From: CAVTLG01 sp963735495 | GTDB taxonomy: Bacteria; Chloroflexota; Ktedonobacteria; Ktedonobacterales; Ktedonobacteraceae | Direction of reading: 5' to 3' | Length of the DNA: 64,000 bases | Assembly (NCBI GenBank): GCA_963735495.1 | Contig: CAVTLG010000009.1 | Span: 1,302,001-1,366,000 of the forward strand | Shown here: piece by piece, positions 8,877 through 17,390 of the stretch | Layout: each line of letters opens with the position of its first letter | Position numbering within the stretch: the first letter of the stretch is position 1 | Notes under the pieces: generated by a model | The model's input: the letters and a program-made list of their open reading frames with translations, nothing else | Told to the model about the DNA's origin: nothing | Database searches by the model: none | Program-made: the position numbers and the translations under genes

Positions 8877-8986
8877 TGCCACACAGACAGACAGACAGAC
8901 ATCCAGGGCTGCGAAGGCTTGCCCAATATGCTATGCTTAGAGAGCACAGGTAACACAATGCGGTAGTAGAAGGACGGACGTTTTGT

Positions 8987-11029
8987 ATGGCAGCATCACC
9001 CATTCCGCAACAACCGGGCGACCCGCAACACCCCTCAGCGGCAGTCCATGAAATTCCTTCCATATTAAGTGAGTTCGATCTCTACTTGTTTGGACAGGGC
9101 AAGCATTATCGTCTCTACGAGAAGATGGGGGCGCATCTGCGCGTCGTGCAAGGGGTATCCGGCGTGAACTTCGCCGTCTGGGCACCCAACGCACTGTCGG
9201 TATCCGTCATCGGCGATTTCAATAACTGGAATCGCGCCTCCAATCCGCTGTCTCTGCGTCATCGTGACCTGGGCATCTGGGAATGCTTTGTACCAGGCTT
9301 ACAGGTAGGCGCTCTGTATAAATATGCACTCTATTCGCGTTTCAATGGCTACGCCGCAGATAAAATTGACCCCTATGGCTTCGCGGCAGAGCTGCGTCCG
9401 CAGACCGCCAGCATCGTGGCCGACATCCATACCCACACCTGGCAAGATGCGGAATGGATGCAGCAGCGTGCACAGCAACAGGAGCTGAGTTCCCCCATCT
9501 CCATCTACGAGGTTCACCTGGGCTCATGGCGACACGTCCCTGAGCGGCATAAAGCCGGTGCCAGCGAAGAGGATCGCTTTATGACCTACCGCGAACTGGC
9601 GCATACGCTGGCGGATTATGTAAAAGATCTGGGCTTTACGCACGTCGAACTGATGCCGATCACAGAATATCCTTTCGATGGCTCCTGGGGCTACCAGGTC
9701 ACAGGCTACTACGCGCCGACCAGTCGTTTCGGGTCGCCCGCAGACTTCCAATATTTTGTAGATGTGTTGCACCAGCAGGGCATCGGCGTCATCCTGGATT
9801 GGGTTCCCTCGCACTTTCCCAAAGACGGGCACGCCTTGAGCTACTTCGATGGCACACACCTTTACGAATACGCGGACCCGCGCAAGGGTGAGCATAAGCA
9901 ATGGGGCACGTATGTCTTCGACTATGGACGCAGTGAGGTGTGTAACTTTCTGCTGGCCAGCGCATTATTCTGGCTGCGCGAGTACCACATCGACGGACTG
10001 CGCGTGGATGCCGTGGCCTCGATGCTCTATCTCGACTATCTGCGTGAACCCGGTGAGCGCGTCACCAATCAGTACGGCGGACGTGAGCATCTGGAGGCGG
10101 TCGCGTTTCTGCGCCAGCTCAACGAAGCGGTCTACGCCGAAGTCCCCGGTACCATCACTATCGCCGAGGAATCGACAGCCTGGCCTTTAGTGTCACGCCC
10201 CACCTATGTGGGCGGTCTCGGTTTCACCTTTAAATGGAATATGGGTTGGATGCATGACATGCTCGACTACATGCACCTGGACCCCCTTTATCGCCGCTAT
10301 CGACATAATAACATTACTTTTTCGTTAATGTATGCTTTTTCTGAAAATTTTGTCTTGCCGCTCTCGCATGACGAAGTCGTGCATGTGAAAGGCTCACTGA
10401 TCAACAAGATGCCAGGGGATCTCTGGCAGCATTTCGCCAATTTGCGCGCCTTCTTTGGCTATATGTGGGGCCATCCGGGCAAAAAACTGCTCTTTATGGG
10501 CGGTGAATTTGGTCAATGGAGCGAGTGGAACTTCAAGGAAAGCCTGGATTGGCATCTACTCGCACCACCCAGTGATCCACATCACGCTCAATTACGTGAC
10601 TATGTACGCAGTCTCAACCAGCTTTATCAGCGCGAACCGGCATTGAGTGACCTGGATAATGAGTCCGCTGGTTTTGCCTGGATCGATTGCTATGACACAG
10701 ATAATAGCGTCATTTCTTTTATGCGTCGTGGCAAACACAATGCAGATACGCTTGTTTTCATCTGTAACTTTACGCCCGTGCCCCGGTATGGCTACCGACT
10801 GGGCGTACCGGAGCCGGGAGAGTATGATGAGCTAGTTAATAGTGATGATCTCCGCTATGGAGGTAGTGGCCTGGTGAATAGTCAGGCTCTGCCCAGCGCA
10901 CCAATCTACTGGCAATCTTGCCCCCACTCACTACTTTTAACACTATCACCACTCAGCACTATCATATTGAAGCGACATTCCAGTGCAGTGGCAGGAGGAA
11001 CGACACACGATGAGTCGCAACAAGTATAA
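8987..11029 (+). CDS. glgB: 1,4-alpha-glucan branching enzyme
   Basis: A 680-residue GH13 branching enzyme that introduces alpha-1,6 branches into glycogen in the cytosol. An N-terminal carbohydrate-binding module (GVNFAVWAPNALSVSVIGDFN near 60) precedes the barrel. Catalytic regions are visible: region I ILDWVPSHFPKDG, region II DGLRVDAVASML with the nucleophile Asp, region III ITIAEEST with the acid Glu, and region IV LPLSHDEVVH. An all-beta C-terminal domain follows. The last 20 bases overlap the start of the LOG gene, suggesting coupled translation. No other glycogen gene is visible. A short (GACA)n run lies just upstream at 8884-8900. Confidence 0.95.
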   Translation: MAASPIPQQPGDPQHPSAAVHEIPSILSEFDLYLFGQGKHYRLYEKMGAHLRVVQGVSGVNFAVWAPNALSVSVIGDFNNWNRASNPLSLRHRDLGIWECFVPGLQVGALYKYALYSRFNGYAADKIDPYGFAAELRPQTASIVADIHTHTWQDAEWMQQRAQQQELSSPISIYEVHLGSWRHVPERHKAGASEEDRFMTYRELAHTLADYVKDLGFTHVELMPITEYPFDGSWGYQVTGYYAPTSRFGSPADFQYFVDVLHQQGIGVILDWVPSHFPKDGHALSYFDGTHLYEYADPRKGEHKQWGTYVFDYGRSEVCNFLLASALFWLREYHIDGLRVDAVASMLYLDYLREPGERVTNQYGGREHLEAVAFLRQLNEAVYAEVPGTITIAEESTAWPLVSRPTYVGGLGFTFKWNMGWMHDMLDYMHLDPLYRRYRHNNITFSLMYAFSENFVLPLSHDEVVHVKGSLINKMPGDLWQHFANLRAFFGYMWGHPGKKLLFMGGEFGQWSEWNFKESLDWHLLAPPSDPHHAQLRDYVRSLNQLYQREPALSDLDNESAGFAWIDCYDTDNSVISFMRRGKHNADTLVFICNFTPVPRYGYRLGVPEPGEYDELVNSDDLRYGGSGLVNSQALPSAPIYWQSCPHSLLLTLSPLSTIILKRHSSAVAGGTTHDESQQV

Positions 11030-11885
11030 TTGGAGCAATGAGCAGCCGAAGGGCCGCTTGAATATAGCCAAAAAAAACGGGCATGTCACAGAAGACGAGC
11101 GTTTGTTGAGCCGTCCGACCCAACCTTTAGTCAGCCCGGACGAACCCATACCGCAGGAACGTATTGAGGAGTTGGAGCACTCGCTCGAACGTGCACACCA
11201 CTTCGACTTTACGGTCACTGATCCATGGCGCGTTTTCCGCATCATGAGCGAATTCGTCGAAGGCTTTGACGCGCTATCACATGTTCCGCCATCGGTGGCC
11301 TTTTTCGGGTCCGCACGCACGAAACCGGATGATCCTATGTACCTGGAAGCGGTAGAAACGGCGCACCTGCTCGCACAGGCTGGTTTCGGCGTTATCACTG
11401 GCGGCGGCCCCGGTATCATGGAAGCGGCCAACAAAGGCGCACAGGAAGGCGGCAATTGCTCTATCGGCTGTAACATTGAGCTACCTTTTGAGCAAGCATC
11501 CAATGCTTACCTCGATATTTCGCTCGATTTCAGCTACTTCTTTGTGCGTAAGACGATGTTTATCAAATACTCGAACGCCTTCATCATCTTTCCGGGCGGC
11601 TTCGGGACCATGGATGAGCTTTTTGAGGCCATCACGCTGATCCAGACCAACAAAGTCAAGCATTTCCCAGTTATCCTTTACAACTCGCACTACTGGGAGG
11701 GTTTGTTGAACTGGATTCGCAATAGCATGCTCAGTACCGATAAAATATCGCCTGAAGACATCGATCTACTCTGCCTCTCCGACAGCCCTCAGCAGACCTG
11801 TGATCTCGTCGTGGCTGCATACGAGGAGAACTGCCGCCAGGAGCGCGAGCATCCTCTAGGCTATCGGGAACAATCCATCCGCTGA
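11010..11885 (+). CDS. LOG-family (TIGR00730) Rossmann-fold protein
   Basis: A 291-residue protein with the lysine-decarboxylase-like LOG signature: GFGVITGGGPGIMEAANKGA and FPGGFGTMDELFEA, containing the PGGxGTxxE nucleotide-binding motif. Characterised LOG proteins hydrolyse nucleoside 5'-monophosphates to release the base. An N-terminal extension of about 70 residues is basic, then helical. Start 11010 is chosen over 10983 because AGGAGG lies 10 bases upstream. The start is inside the end of glgB, so both genes probably form one unit. The substrate is unknown. Confidence 0.85.
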   Translation: MSRNKYNWSNEQPKGRLNIAKKNGHVTEDERLLSRPTQPLVSPDEPIPQERIEELEHSLERAHHFDFTVTDPWRVFRIMSEFVEGFDALSHVPPSVAFFGSARTKPDDPMYLEAVETAHLLAQAGFGVITGGGPGIMEAANKGAQEGGNCSIGCNIELPFEQASNAYLDISLDFSYFFVRKTMFIKYSNAFIIFPGGFGTMDELFEAITLIQTNKVKHFPVILYNSHYWEGLLNWIRNSMLSTDKISPEDIDLLCLSDSPQQTCDLVVAAYEENCRQEREHPLGYREQSIR

Positions 11886-12093
11886 TCCTCCCTCTACGGC
11901 ACCGAGCAGACGTACAACAGCAGCCTTCCCTATGGCTATATGCACAGGGGAGGCTGTTCATAGCGTTTCTACGACCCTCAATCAAGCGGCCATCTCGTTC
12001 TACAAGTATGCATGATTGTAAATATTAGCATTAAACAGTTCATGCCTGGCAATTACTCTGTTGATCAGATATACTAAGGGCAGGAGGAGAGAC

Positions 12094-12375
12094 TCATATT
12101 CCTGCTCCTTTCTTCTTTCGATTAAAATCAAGCGCAACTGCAATCCAAGAAGCAAACTCTTCTCGACTGGTCATTCCTTCAGAGCTGATTAGCAACCATC
12201 CTTTCCCCATTGGCTTGCCTTTCATGTCAGCCCTCCGTGCGCCTTTTCTCGTGAGCATCTCGTCTACCACTTCTGGATCACAGCGCAGCAACATATCTCC
12301 ACTCCTGGCTATCCCAACACAGAGGTGGCCATCCACCATGAAAGAAAGCCCTCCAAACATTCTCTGTTCTCTCAC
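12094..12375 (-). CDS. TfoX N-terminal-domain protein, probably lacking its first helix
   Basis: The 93-residue frame carries the TfoX_N core: EQRMFGGLSFMVDGHLCVGI, then LLRCDPEVVDEML and KGWLLISSEGM. Family members normally have about 20 more residues before RMFGG. Here the frame begins with GTG at 12375, and codons upstream give no typical helix or ATG, so the gene is either annotated short or 5'-truncated. TfoX_N domains occur in competence regulators and in many small proteins of unknown role. It is isolated from other minus-strand genes. Confidence 0.65.
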   Translation of the reverse strand: MREQRMFGGLSFMVDGHLCVGIARSGDMLLRCDPEVVDEMLTRKGARRADMKGKPMGKGWLLISSEGMTSREEFASWIAVALDFNRKKKGAGI

Positions 12376-12501
12376 TGAAGAGAGCGGCAGATACCCGAAA
12401 TTGAGGATAAATGTTCTAAAAATAGAGGATATGCATGCATTCAGCTATATGCTATGATGCAGGTGGGGTAAGGGATATATGTGATGGGAGGATGGATATA
12501 A

Positions 12502-13337
12502 ATGAAATTGCGTGGCAAAGGGACGCGCGACACGAATAGGATCGGAGAGATCAGCGAATCGGCCATTAATTACAACGCGCTTCTTGCAGCTTGGCTATGG
12601 GGTTTTTGTGCCCTACAGCGGAAATCAGCGCTATGACCTGATTGTTGAGGATGAAGATGGGCGCTTCTGGCGCGTGCAGTGTAAGACGGCTCGGATCGAT
12701 GAGGAGGGCACAGTTCTCGAATTTAATACAGCTAATCATAATGTTACAGGGAAGCGTGAATCACCGCTAAGCTGAAGACTTAGCGGCTTCTCAAGAGAGG
12801 GTGGCTTCTGCTTGGTTTCTTGAGAAGCCCAGGTTCACCAGACTCAGTCTCTAGAAACAGAGGCTACGTTAGAGAGGTCAAGACACCTTGAGCTGACGCA
12901 CCAGGCTCTTGCATCTGTCATCTGGGGTTAAGTTGGGTCATTGGGGAAAGCCCTGTGCTTCAGGTTGAACAAGCCTCTTTAACTTTGTCGAGGTGAAGTC
13001 GGATTCTCCATCTGGTGACAGGATGGAGATACGCACCACCCGCGCAAGCGGAGTTTTTTGGATCACTGTCTGTCCCCTTGCTCTCAGAACAAGGAGACAG
13101 ACGGCAATTCATCCACGAAGCTGAAGACTCCGTGGTTTTCTCGCCGAAAGCATATAAACAATGGCGGGGCATTACCGAGGGCAATGTGACTGTTTTGCAG
13201 TATACTATGAAGAATCGAACAAGGTTTATCTTATTCAAGTGGATCAAGTTGGCACCATCAAAGCGAAACTTCGGCTCGTGCCAGCAAAAAACAATCAGGA
13301 AAAGCTTGTACAGTGGGCGAAGGATTATGAGTTGTAA
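12502..13337 (+). pseudogene. PD-(D/E)XK nuclease-like gene, frameshifted and split by an insertion
   Basis: Three pieces make one protein. ATG 12502, behind GGGAGG, starts MKLRGKGTRDTNRIGEISES, a typical opening for this family. One extra A near 12568 shifts the frame; the next frame continues LQLGYGVFVPYSGNQRYDLI and WRVQCKTAR, the D...QxK nuclease core, to about 12750. The C-terminal half reappears at 13158-13337 as HYRGQCDCFAVYYEESNKVY, LIQVDQVG and WAKDYEL, ending at TAA 13335-13337, two bases before the tRNA 3' end. The roughly 400 bp between are foreign. The family (PDDEXK_5 type from memory) is often annotated as intron-endonuclease-like. Confidence 0.75.
12755..13150 (+). mobile_element. 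Small non-coding insertion with IS200/IS605-like hairpins
   Basis: The block separates the two halves of the PD-(D/E)XK gene and has no credible coding frame. Near its left end lies CCGCTAAG-CTGAAGA-CTTAGCGG (12764-12786) and near its right end CCACGAAG-CTGAAGA-CTCCGTGG (13113-13135), two hairpins with the same 7-nt loop. The right one is preceded by CAATTCATC and followed by TTTTCTCGCC, resembling right ends of IS200/IS605 elements. Two more stems are visible: GGCTTCTCAAG/CTTGAGAAGCC (12785-12829) and CTGTCTGTCCCCTTG/CAAGGAGACAG around 13070-13100. TTAC, a known IS608-type target, lies just left at 12743-12746. Exact ends are uncertain by about 10 bp. Confidence 0.6.
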
Positions 13338-13339
13338 AA

Positions 13340-13412
13340 TGGGCCCAGCTGGGATCGAACCAGCGACAAAAGAGTTATGAGCTCTCTGCTCTAACCGCTG
13401 AGCTATGGGCCC
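13340..13412 (-). tRNA. tRNA with CAT anticodon (Met or lysidine-Ile)
   Basis: A 73-nt cloverleaf: acceptor GGGCCCA/TGGGCCC with discriminator A, D arm GCTCAGCGGTTAGAGC, anticodon loop CTCATAA (anticodon CAT), T arm GCTGGTTCGATCCCAGC. CCA is not encoded. The D-arm length and the GTCGCTGG stretch resemble the minor isoleucine tRNA (CAT, lysidine-modified) at least as much as elongator Met, so identity is open. Confidence 0.9.
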
Positions 13413-13562
13413 TCGCGGACAGTATTGTATCATACCTCGCTCCGTCTGTGAAGGGGGTAAAACTAGCAATTTAGCGCCAATGTGACCGTCTTGACAAGGC
13501 TGCGCCAACCGGCATACAGTAAGGAAGCAACACGCGCGTGAAAGAGCAGTTGGAGGAAAAGC

Positions 13563-14285
13563 ATGATGGCACAGCAAGCGATCATACCACTACCCGACCG
13601 AGATTTCGATCCCACAGAGGTGGCTATCCCCTGGCAACATTTTGTAGAAGCTGGTTGGCAGGTCATCTTCAGCACTGAAACGGGACAAATGGGTCAGGCC
13701 GACCCACGACTGCTTACGGGCGTCATCTTTGGGCAGTTGGGTGCACGACCCGATGCGCTGGCGGCCTATCGAGCACTCACAAAGGACGAGGCGTTCCAGC
13801 ATCCCATCCCCTACGAGAACATAGATTCCCAGCAGTATGCCGTGCTCCTCTTGCCTGGCGGCCACGCCAAAGGTATGCGTCAGTATTTAGAAAACAAGGT
13901 GCTACAGGACAAGACGCTGGAGTTTTTGACCCAAAACAAGGTCGTTGGTGCTATCTGCCACGGCGTCCTGGTGCTGGCAAGGACGATTGATCCTGAGACC
14001 GGCAGAAGTGTGCTGTATGGCCGAAAGGTCACTGCGCTGACCAAACAGTTGGAACGTACCGCCTATTATCTAACCTCCTGGCGATTGGGAGACTACTATC
14101 GCACCTATCCCGAGTACGTCGAAGACGAAACGCTGAAAGTACTCAAGGACCGCAGCGACTTCTTGCACGGCGACAGTATCTGGCAACCGTTTGTGGTAGA
14201 GGACGGGAATCTTACCACGGCAAGATATCCACTGGATGCCCACCTGTTTGCACAAACGGTGCTGGACCGGGTCTCGGTACATTGA
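13563..14285 (+). CDS. DJ-1/PfpI-family protein
   Basis: A 240-residue class-I glutamine-amidotransferase-fold protein. The nucleophile elbow is GAICHGVLVLA (Cys near residue 138) and the preceding LLLPGGHAKGMRQYL supplies the conserved PGGH block. The family includes glyoxalase III-like enzymes, chaperones and peptidases; a larger N-terminal insertion (about 55-85) and a C-terminal HGDSIWQPFVVEDGNLTTAR block place it with long bacterial members. The activity is not determined. A GGAGG ribosome site lies before the tandem ATGATG. It stands alone, between the tRNA and a composite repeat. Confidence 0.8.
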   Translation: MMAQQAIIPLPDRDFDPTEVAIPWQHFVEAGWQVIFSTETGQMGQADPRLLTGVIFGQLGARPDALAAYRALTKDEAFQHPIPYENIDSQQYAVLLLPGGHAKGMRQYLENKVLQDKTLEFLTQNKVVGAICHGVLVLARTIDPETGRSVLYGRKVTALTKQLERTAYYLTSWRLGDYYRTYPEYVEDETLKVLKDRSDFLHGDSIWQPFVVEDGNLTTARYPLDAHLFAQTVLDRVSVH

Positions 14286-14310
14286 GCCTTTGGGGTCTTG
14301 CACCTGCCCT

Positions 14311-14601
14311 GGACAACCGCAAGGGATTGTCCCCATTGGCGCGAACGGAAGAAAAGATGAGTTTCTCGTGTGATGCATCAGAGGCAAGAAGGGAAATACA
14401 AGGGTGTGGCCACCTTTGCGGGTTCCGCTCCCACGAGGACAACCTGGGTAGGGGCGTCACCTTGCGTGCGCCCCGGGCCTCACGCGAGCCATCCCCTGCA
14501 CTCGGAAGACCCACCGGGGCGGTCGCCAGGACACGCCCCTACCCGGTTGCCGATGAAACTCGGTGTTTTTTCCGTTCGCGCCTATGGAAATTGTCCCTAT
14601 G
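14311..14601. repeat. Composite inverted repeat: outer arms around a family A palindrome
   Basis: Outer arms run 14311-14365 and about 14550-14601; both contain TTCCGTTCGCGCC next to (G)ACAAT(T)CCC/TGTCCC sequence in opposite orientation. Inside lies a family A copy with arms 14440-14466 (GGGTAGGGGCGTCACCTTGC) and 14524-14549 (ACGCCCCTACCCGGTTGC). The outer segment GGACAACCGCAAGGGATTGT also occurs reversed at 24407-24430. The whole 290-bp unit looks like a small non-autonomous element and fills the gap between two genes; no gene is seen in it. Confidence 0.65.
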
Positions 14602-14606
14602 CGAAG

Positions 14607-16184
14607 TTACGTGTTGGACGCATCGAGCAAAGAACTTACGTGAAAGGGCTGCCTGGGCGCGACATAACCGGTGTCCATCTGGGCCAGTTGCAGCTTCCCG
14701 CTGACATCGTCGTTGACGCCCTGCCAGTAGGTATAGCTTTCCAGTACCCATATGCCGCTCTCGCGCGTACCATTGCCCGAGCCTTTGACACCACCAAAGG
14801 GCATATGCGCCTCTGCGCCCGTGGTAGAATTGTTAATACTCGTCATACCGGCCTGGATATATTCCTTGAACTGGTAGGCCCATTGCCGGTTTTGCGTATA
14901 AATAGCCGAACTTAGACCATACGTTACCGCGTTGGCAACCTCAATGGCCTCCTCGATACCCTGCACCCGTACCAGATTGATAGTCGGACCAAAAATCTCC
15001 TGATGGAAGAGTCGCATCCGTGGCGTCACATCCTCCCACACGGTCGGCCAACCATAATAACCCGCATCGGGATCACCCGAGAAGCCCTCAGGTCGCTGTG
15101 AACGCGTAATACGACCGGAGCCGTAGAGCAGAGTCGCACCCTCGGCCTTGCCCCAGGTATAGTGATCCTGCCAACTGGCAAAAAAGCGCTCGTTGATGAA
15201 GGGTCCATACAAAACATCCGGGTACTTGAGCGGATTGCCAATCTTGATCTCACGCACAGCTTGCAGGAAGCGCGCCTTGAACTCGTCATAAATAGGAGCA
15301 TCCAGCAACAGGTTCCCGGCACTGGTACAGCGCTGGCCAGCCGTACCAAATGCTGCCCATAGCGCACCGCTGACAGCACTCTCGATATCAGCGTCGCGCA
15401 TGACGACCAACGGATTCTTGCCACCCAGTTCGAGCGTTGGATGCACGAGGTTGCGTCCCGCGATCTCGCCAATCAGCCGACCGACGATAGTACTCCCCGT
15501 AAAGGCAATCTTGTTGAGTAGCTCTTCATCCAGCATTTCCACGAGATACTGGCCCGCTCCATTGCCACCAGGACCAAAGACGACGTTGAGGACGCCTGCT
15601 CCCACGCCTGCCTCTTCTATCAGTTTGGCGAAGGCATAGGAGGTCGCGGGACAGTCCTCAGATGGCTTCCAGACTATCGTGTTGCCGGTCAACAGGGCGG
15701 GAATGATCTTCCAGCTCGGCACAGCAATAGGAAAGTTGCCGGCGGTAATAATGCCGACGACGCCCAGTGGACGACGATAGGTCAGCAGATCTTTGAAGGG
15801 CATTTCCGATGGGACCGTCTGCCCGTAGAGTCGGCGACCCTCCGACTGAAAGAAATGGCAGGTATCAATAGCTTCCTGCACATCACCGCCCGCCTCCTTG
15901 AGCGTTTTGCCGATTTCGCGACTCAGGAGCCGACTCAAAGGTTCTTTCTCGCGTTGCAGGATCACGCCCAGATTGCCGAGCAACTCCCCACGTACGGGTG
16001 CGGGCGTCGCACGCCAGCCAGCAAACGCCTGCCGCGCAGCTTCACACGCCTGGCGAACCTGTTCTTTCGTCGCCGCAGGAAATTCGCCGATCACATCATC
16101 CAACTGACTGGCATTGCGCGCGAGAAAGGTCGCCGCACTCCCCACCTCCTGACCATTGACTATATGATAAACACGCTGCACCAC
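14607..16184 (-). CDS. NAD(P)-dependent aldehyde dehydrogenase
   Basis: A 525-residue ALDH. The cofactor region WKPSEDCPATSYA and FTGSTIVGRLIGE, the general base in LELGGKNPLVV, the catalytic Cys in GTAGQRCTS, and the C-terminal EIFGPTINL and MPFGGVKGSGNGTRE blocks are all present. Sequence style is nearest to the ALDH7 (aminoadipate-semialdehyde dehydrogenase) and related succinate-semialdehyde groups, but the substrate cannot be fixed. The length exceeds the usual 480-500 by a short C-terminal tail after SYTYWQG. The ATG at 16184 is followed by VQRVYHIVNGQEV, a typical opening. Monocistronic as far as can be seen. Confidence 0.9.
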   Translation of the reverse strand: MVQRVYHIVNGQEVGSAATFLARNASQLDDVIGEFPAATKEQVRQACEAARQAFAGWRATPAPVRGELLGNLGVILQREKEPLSRLLSREIGKTLKEAGGDVQEAIDTCHFFQSEGRRLYGQTVPSEMPFKDLLTYRRPLGVVGIITAGNFPIAVPSWKIIPALLTGNTIVWKPSEDCPATSYAFAKLIEEAGVGAGVLNVVFGPGGNGAGQYLVEMLDEELLNKIAFTGSTIVGRLIGEIAGRNLVHPTLELGGKNPLVVMRDADIESAVSGALWAAFGTAGQRCTSAGNLLLDAPIYDEFKARFLQAVREIKIGNPLKYPDVLYGPFINERFFASWQDHYTWGKAEGATLLYGSGRITRSQRPEGFSGDPDAGYYGWPTVWEDVTPRMRLFHQEIFGPTINLVRVQGIEEAIEVANAVTYGLSSAIYTQNRQWAYQFKEYIQAGMTSINNSTTGAEAHMPFGGVKGSGNGTRESGIWVLESYTYWQGVNDDVSGKLQLAQMDTGYVAPRQPFHVSSLLDASNT

Positions 16185-16483
16185 AATGCTTCTCCCTTCT
16201 TTCTAAACAGACAAATACCCTGGTGACAATCTAGAAGCTTCCTTTGCTGAGAGGATCGAGCAGCACGAGCAAGACCGACATCGACCCCATGCTTGCCGCG
16301 ATCATTCCTACATCTTGCGCAGAACAAGCAAAAATGCTGCGAGGAGCAAAAACCAGGACGGTTTTCCTCTGTGCCATGATTATGCCATGCCACCAAAGGC
16401 CACTGCAAGAGTCGTCCCTGCACGAGGTCAACCGCTTCCGTGTTGTACGATAAATCAAGCTTGACAGAGCAATGCAGATCGAT

Positions 16484-16622
16484 ACGATACGGTTTTTTGG
16501 CAGAATTCGATGACCAACATGGCCATGTTGGTCATCGAATCTGCCAAAAAACCGTATCGTCATCGTGGCCATGCTAGACATGTTGGCCATGCTGGTCATC
16601 GAATCTGCCAAAAAACTGCATA
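16484..16622. repeat. Near-perfect 77-bp palindrome with a third copy of its arm
   Basis: Arms 16484-16522 and 16523-16560 match along their whole length except for one inserted T, with no loop; the centre is CCAACATGGCCATGTTGG. A third, direct copy of the right arm (GGTCATCGAATCTGCCAAAA) lies at 16593-16614, and a fainter one (GGTCATCGCTTCTGCC) at 16639-16654. The element lies in the 1.2-kb spacer between the aldehyde dehydrogenase and korA, where no convincing gene is seen. Confidence 0.85.
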
Positions 16623-17001
16623 GTCCGTGTGGCTATATCGGTCATCGCTTCTGCCCACTCCATGCATCCAACACCCGTGGCGGGCAATAGCACTTATGAT
16701 CGCCCAGGCTATCGGGTGCATCATCACCCGTACATTGGTGCCTATGGCCAATAGTACATGCAGAAAAATGGGCTAAAATAGTACCGCCAGAGGGTCAAAA
16801 AAACCTGTGTCGGTCGCTTGCTGTGTAGCGGCCTGTAGCCTTTGTTCCCAAGCACCTTTATTTTTTGAGGAATTTCTCTGTTGCATATATCTAATCAATA
16901 GAATGTGCTATACTAGAAGTAGTTATATATGTAGCTTGATCCTACTATTGAACATACGGAACAGATTGAGGAGGGTCTCCATCCTTCTGGGGAAAAACGT
17001 T

Positions 17002-17160
17002 GGGAAATGGGGTAGGGGCGTGTCCTTCCTCCTTTCCGATACATGAGCCGAAGGCTAGAAGCGAGAGCTTCGTTTCTGACGGTCTCAGAGGTTGTGTCGG
17101 TCTAAGAGGCAGCGACCGCCCCAGGGCGCACGCGAGGTGACGCCCCTACCCCATTTTCCC
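17002..17160. repeat. Family A palindrome with a family B unit nested inside
   Basis: Outer arms GGGAAATGGGGTAGGGGCGT (17002-17021) and ACGCCCCTACCCCATTTTCC (17140-17159) are family A. The flanks extend the symmetry with GGTCTCCATCC (left) and CATGGACGGAGAGCC (right). Between the arms, 17042-17081 is the reverse complement of the unit repeated at 56521-56690 (TGAGCCGAAGGCTAG then GCTTCGTTTCTGAC). It lies upstream of korA. Confidence 0.75.
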
Positions 17161-17390
17161 CGCATGGACGGAGAGCCATGGAGGATACATACATACGAGC
17201 TGGAGCGTTAGCTCTTTTGCCTGTTGTTCCTCAGCCTGTCTGTCTGTCGTAGACGTATCAGGTGTGCACAGCGTTATCACTTCGCATAGATTTTTGCTGC
17301 GATCAGCCGAAGTGAGCGGTGTTTAATGAAGAGTGCCGTGCTCCGCAGTGCCTGAGAGCACGGTCGACATGCTTTAGGGGGCATTCAAAG

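Noticed and set aside
8884..8900. (GACA)n run upstream of glgB
   Set aside because: Too short (four to five units) to be called a phase-variable tract; it lies between genes and has no clear effect on a start.
16231..16611. Minus-strand frame rich in Met/Ser through the 16484 palindrome
   Set aside because: Its N-terminal half is just the palindrome translated; the rest is a short hydrophobic stretch with no homologue I know.
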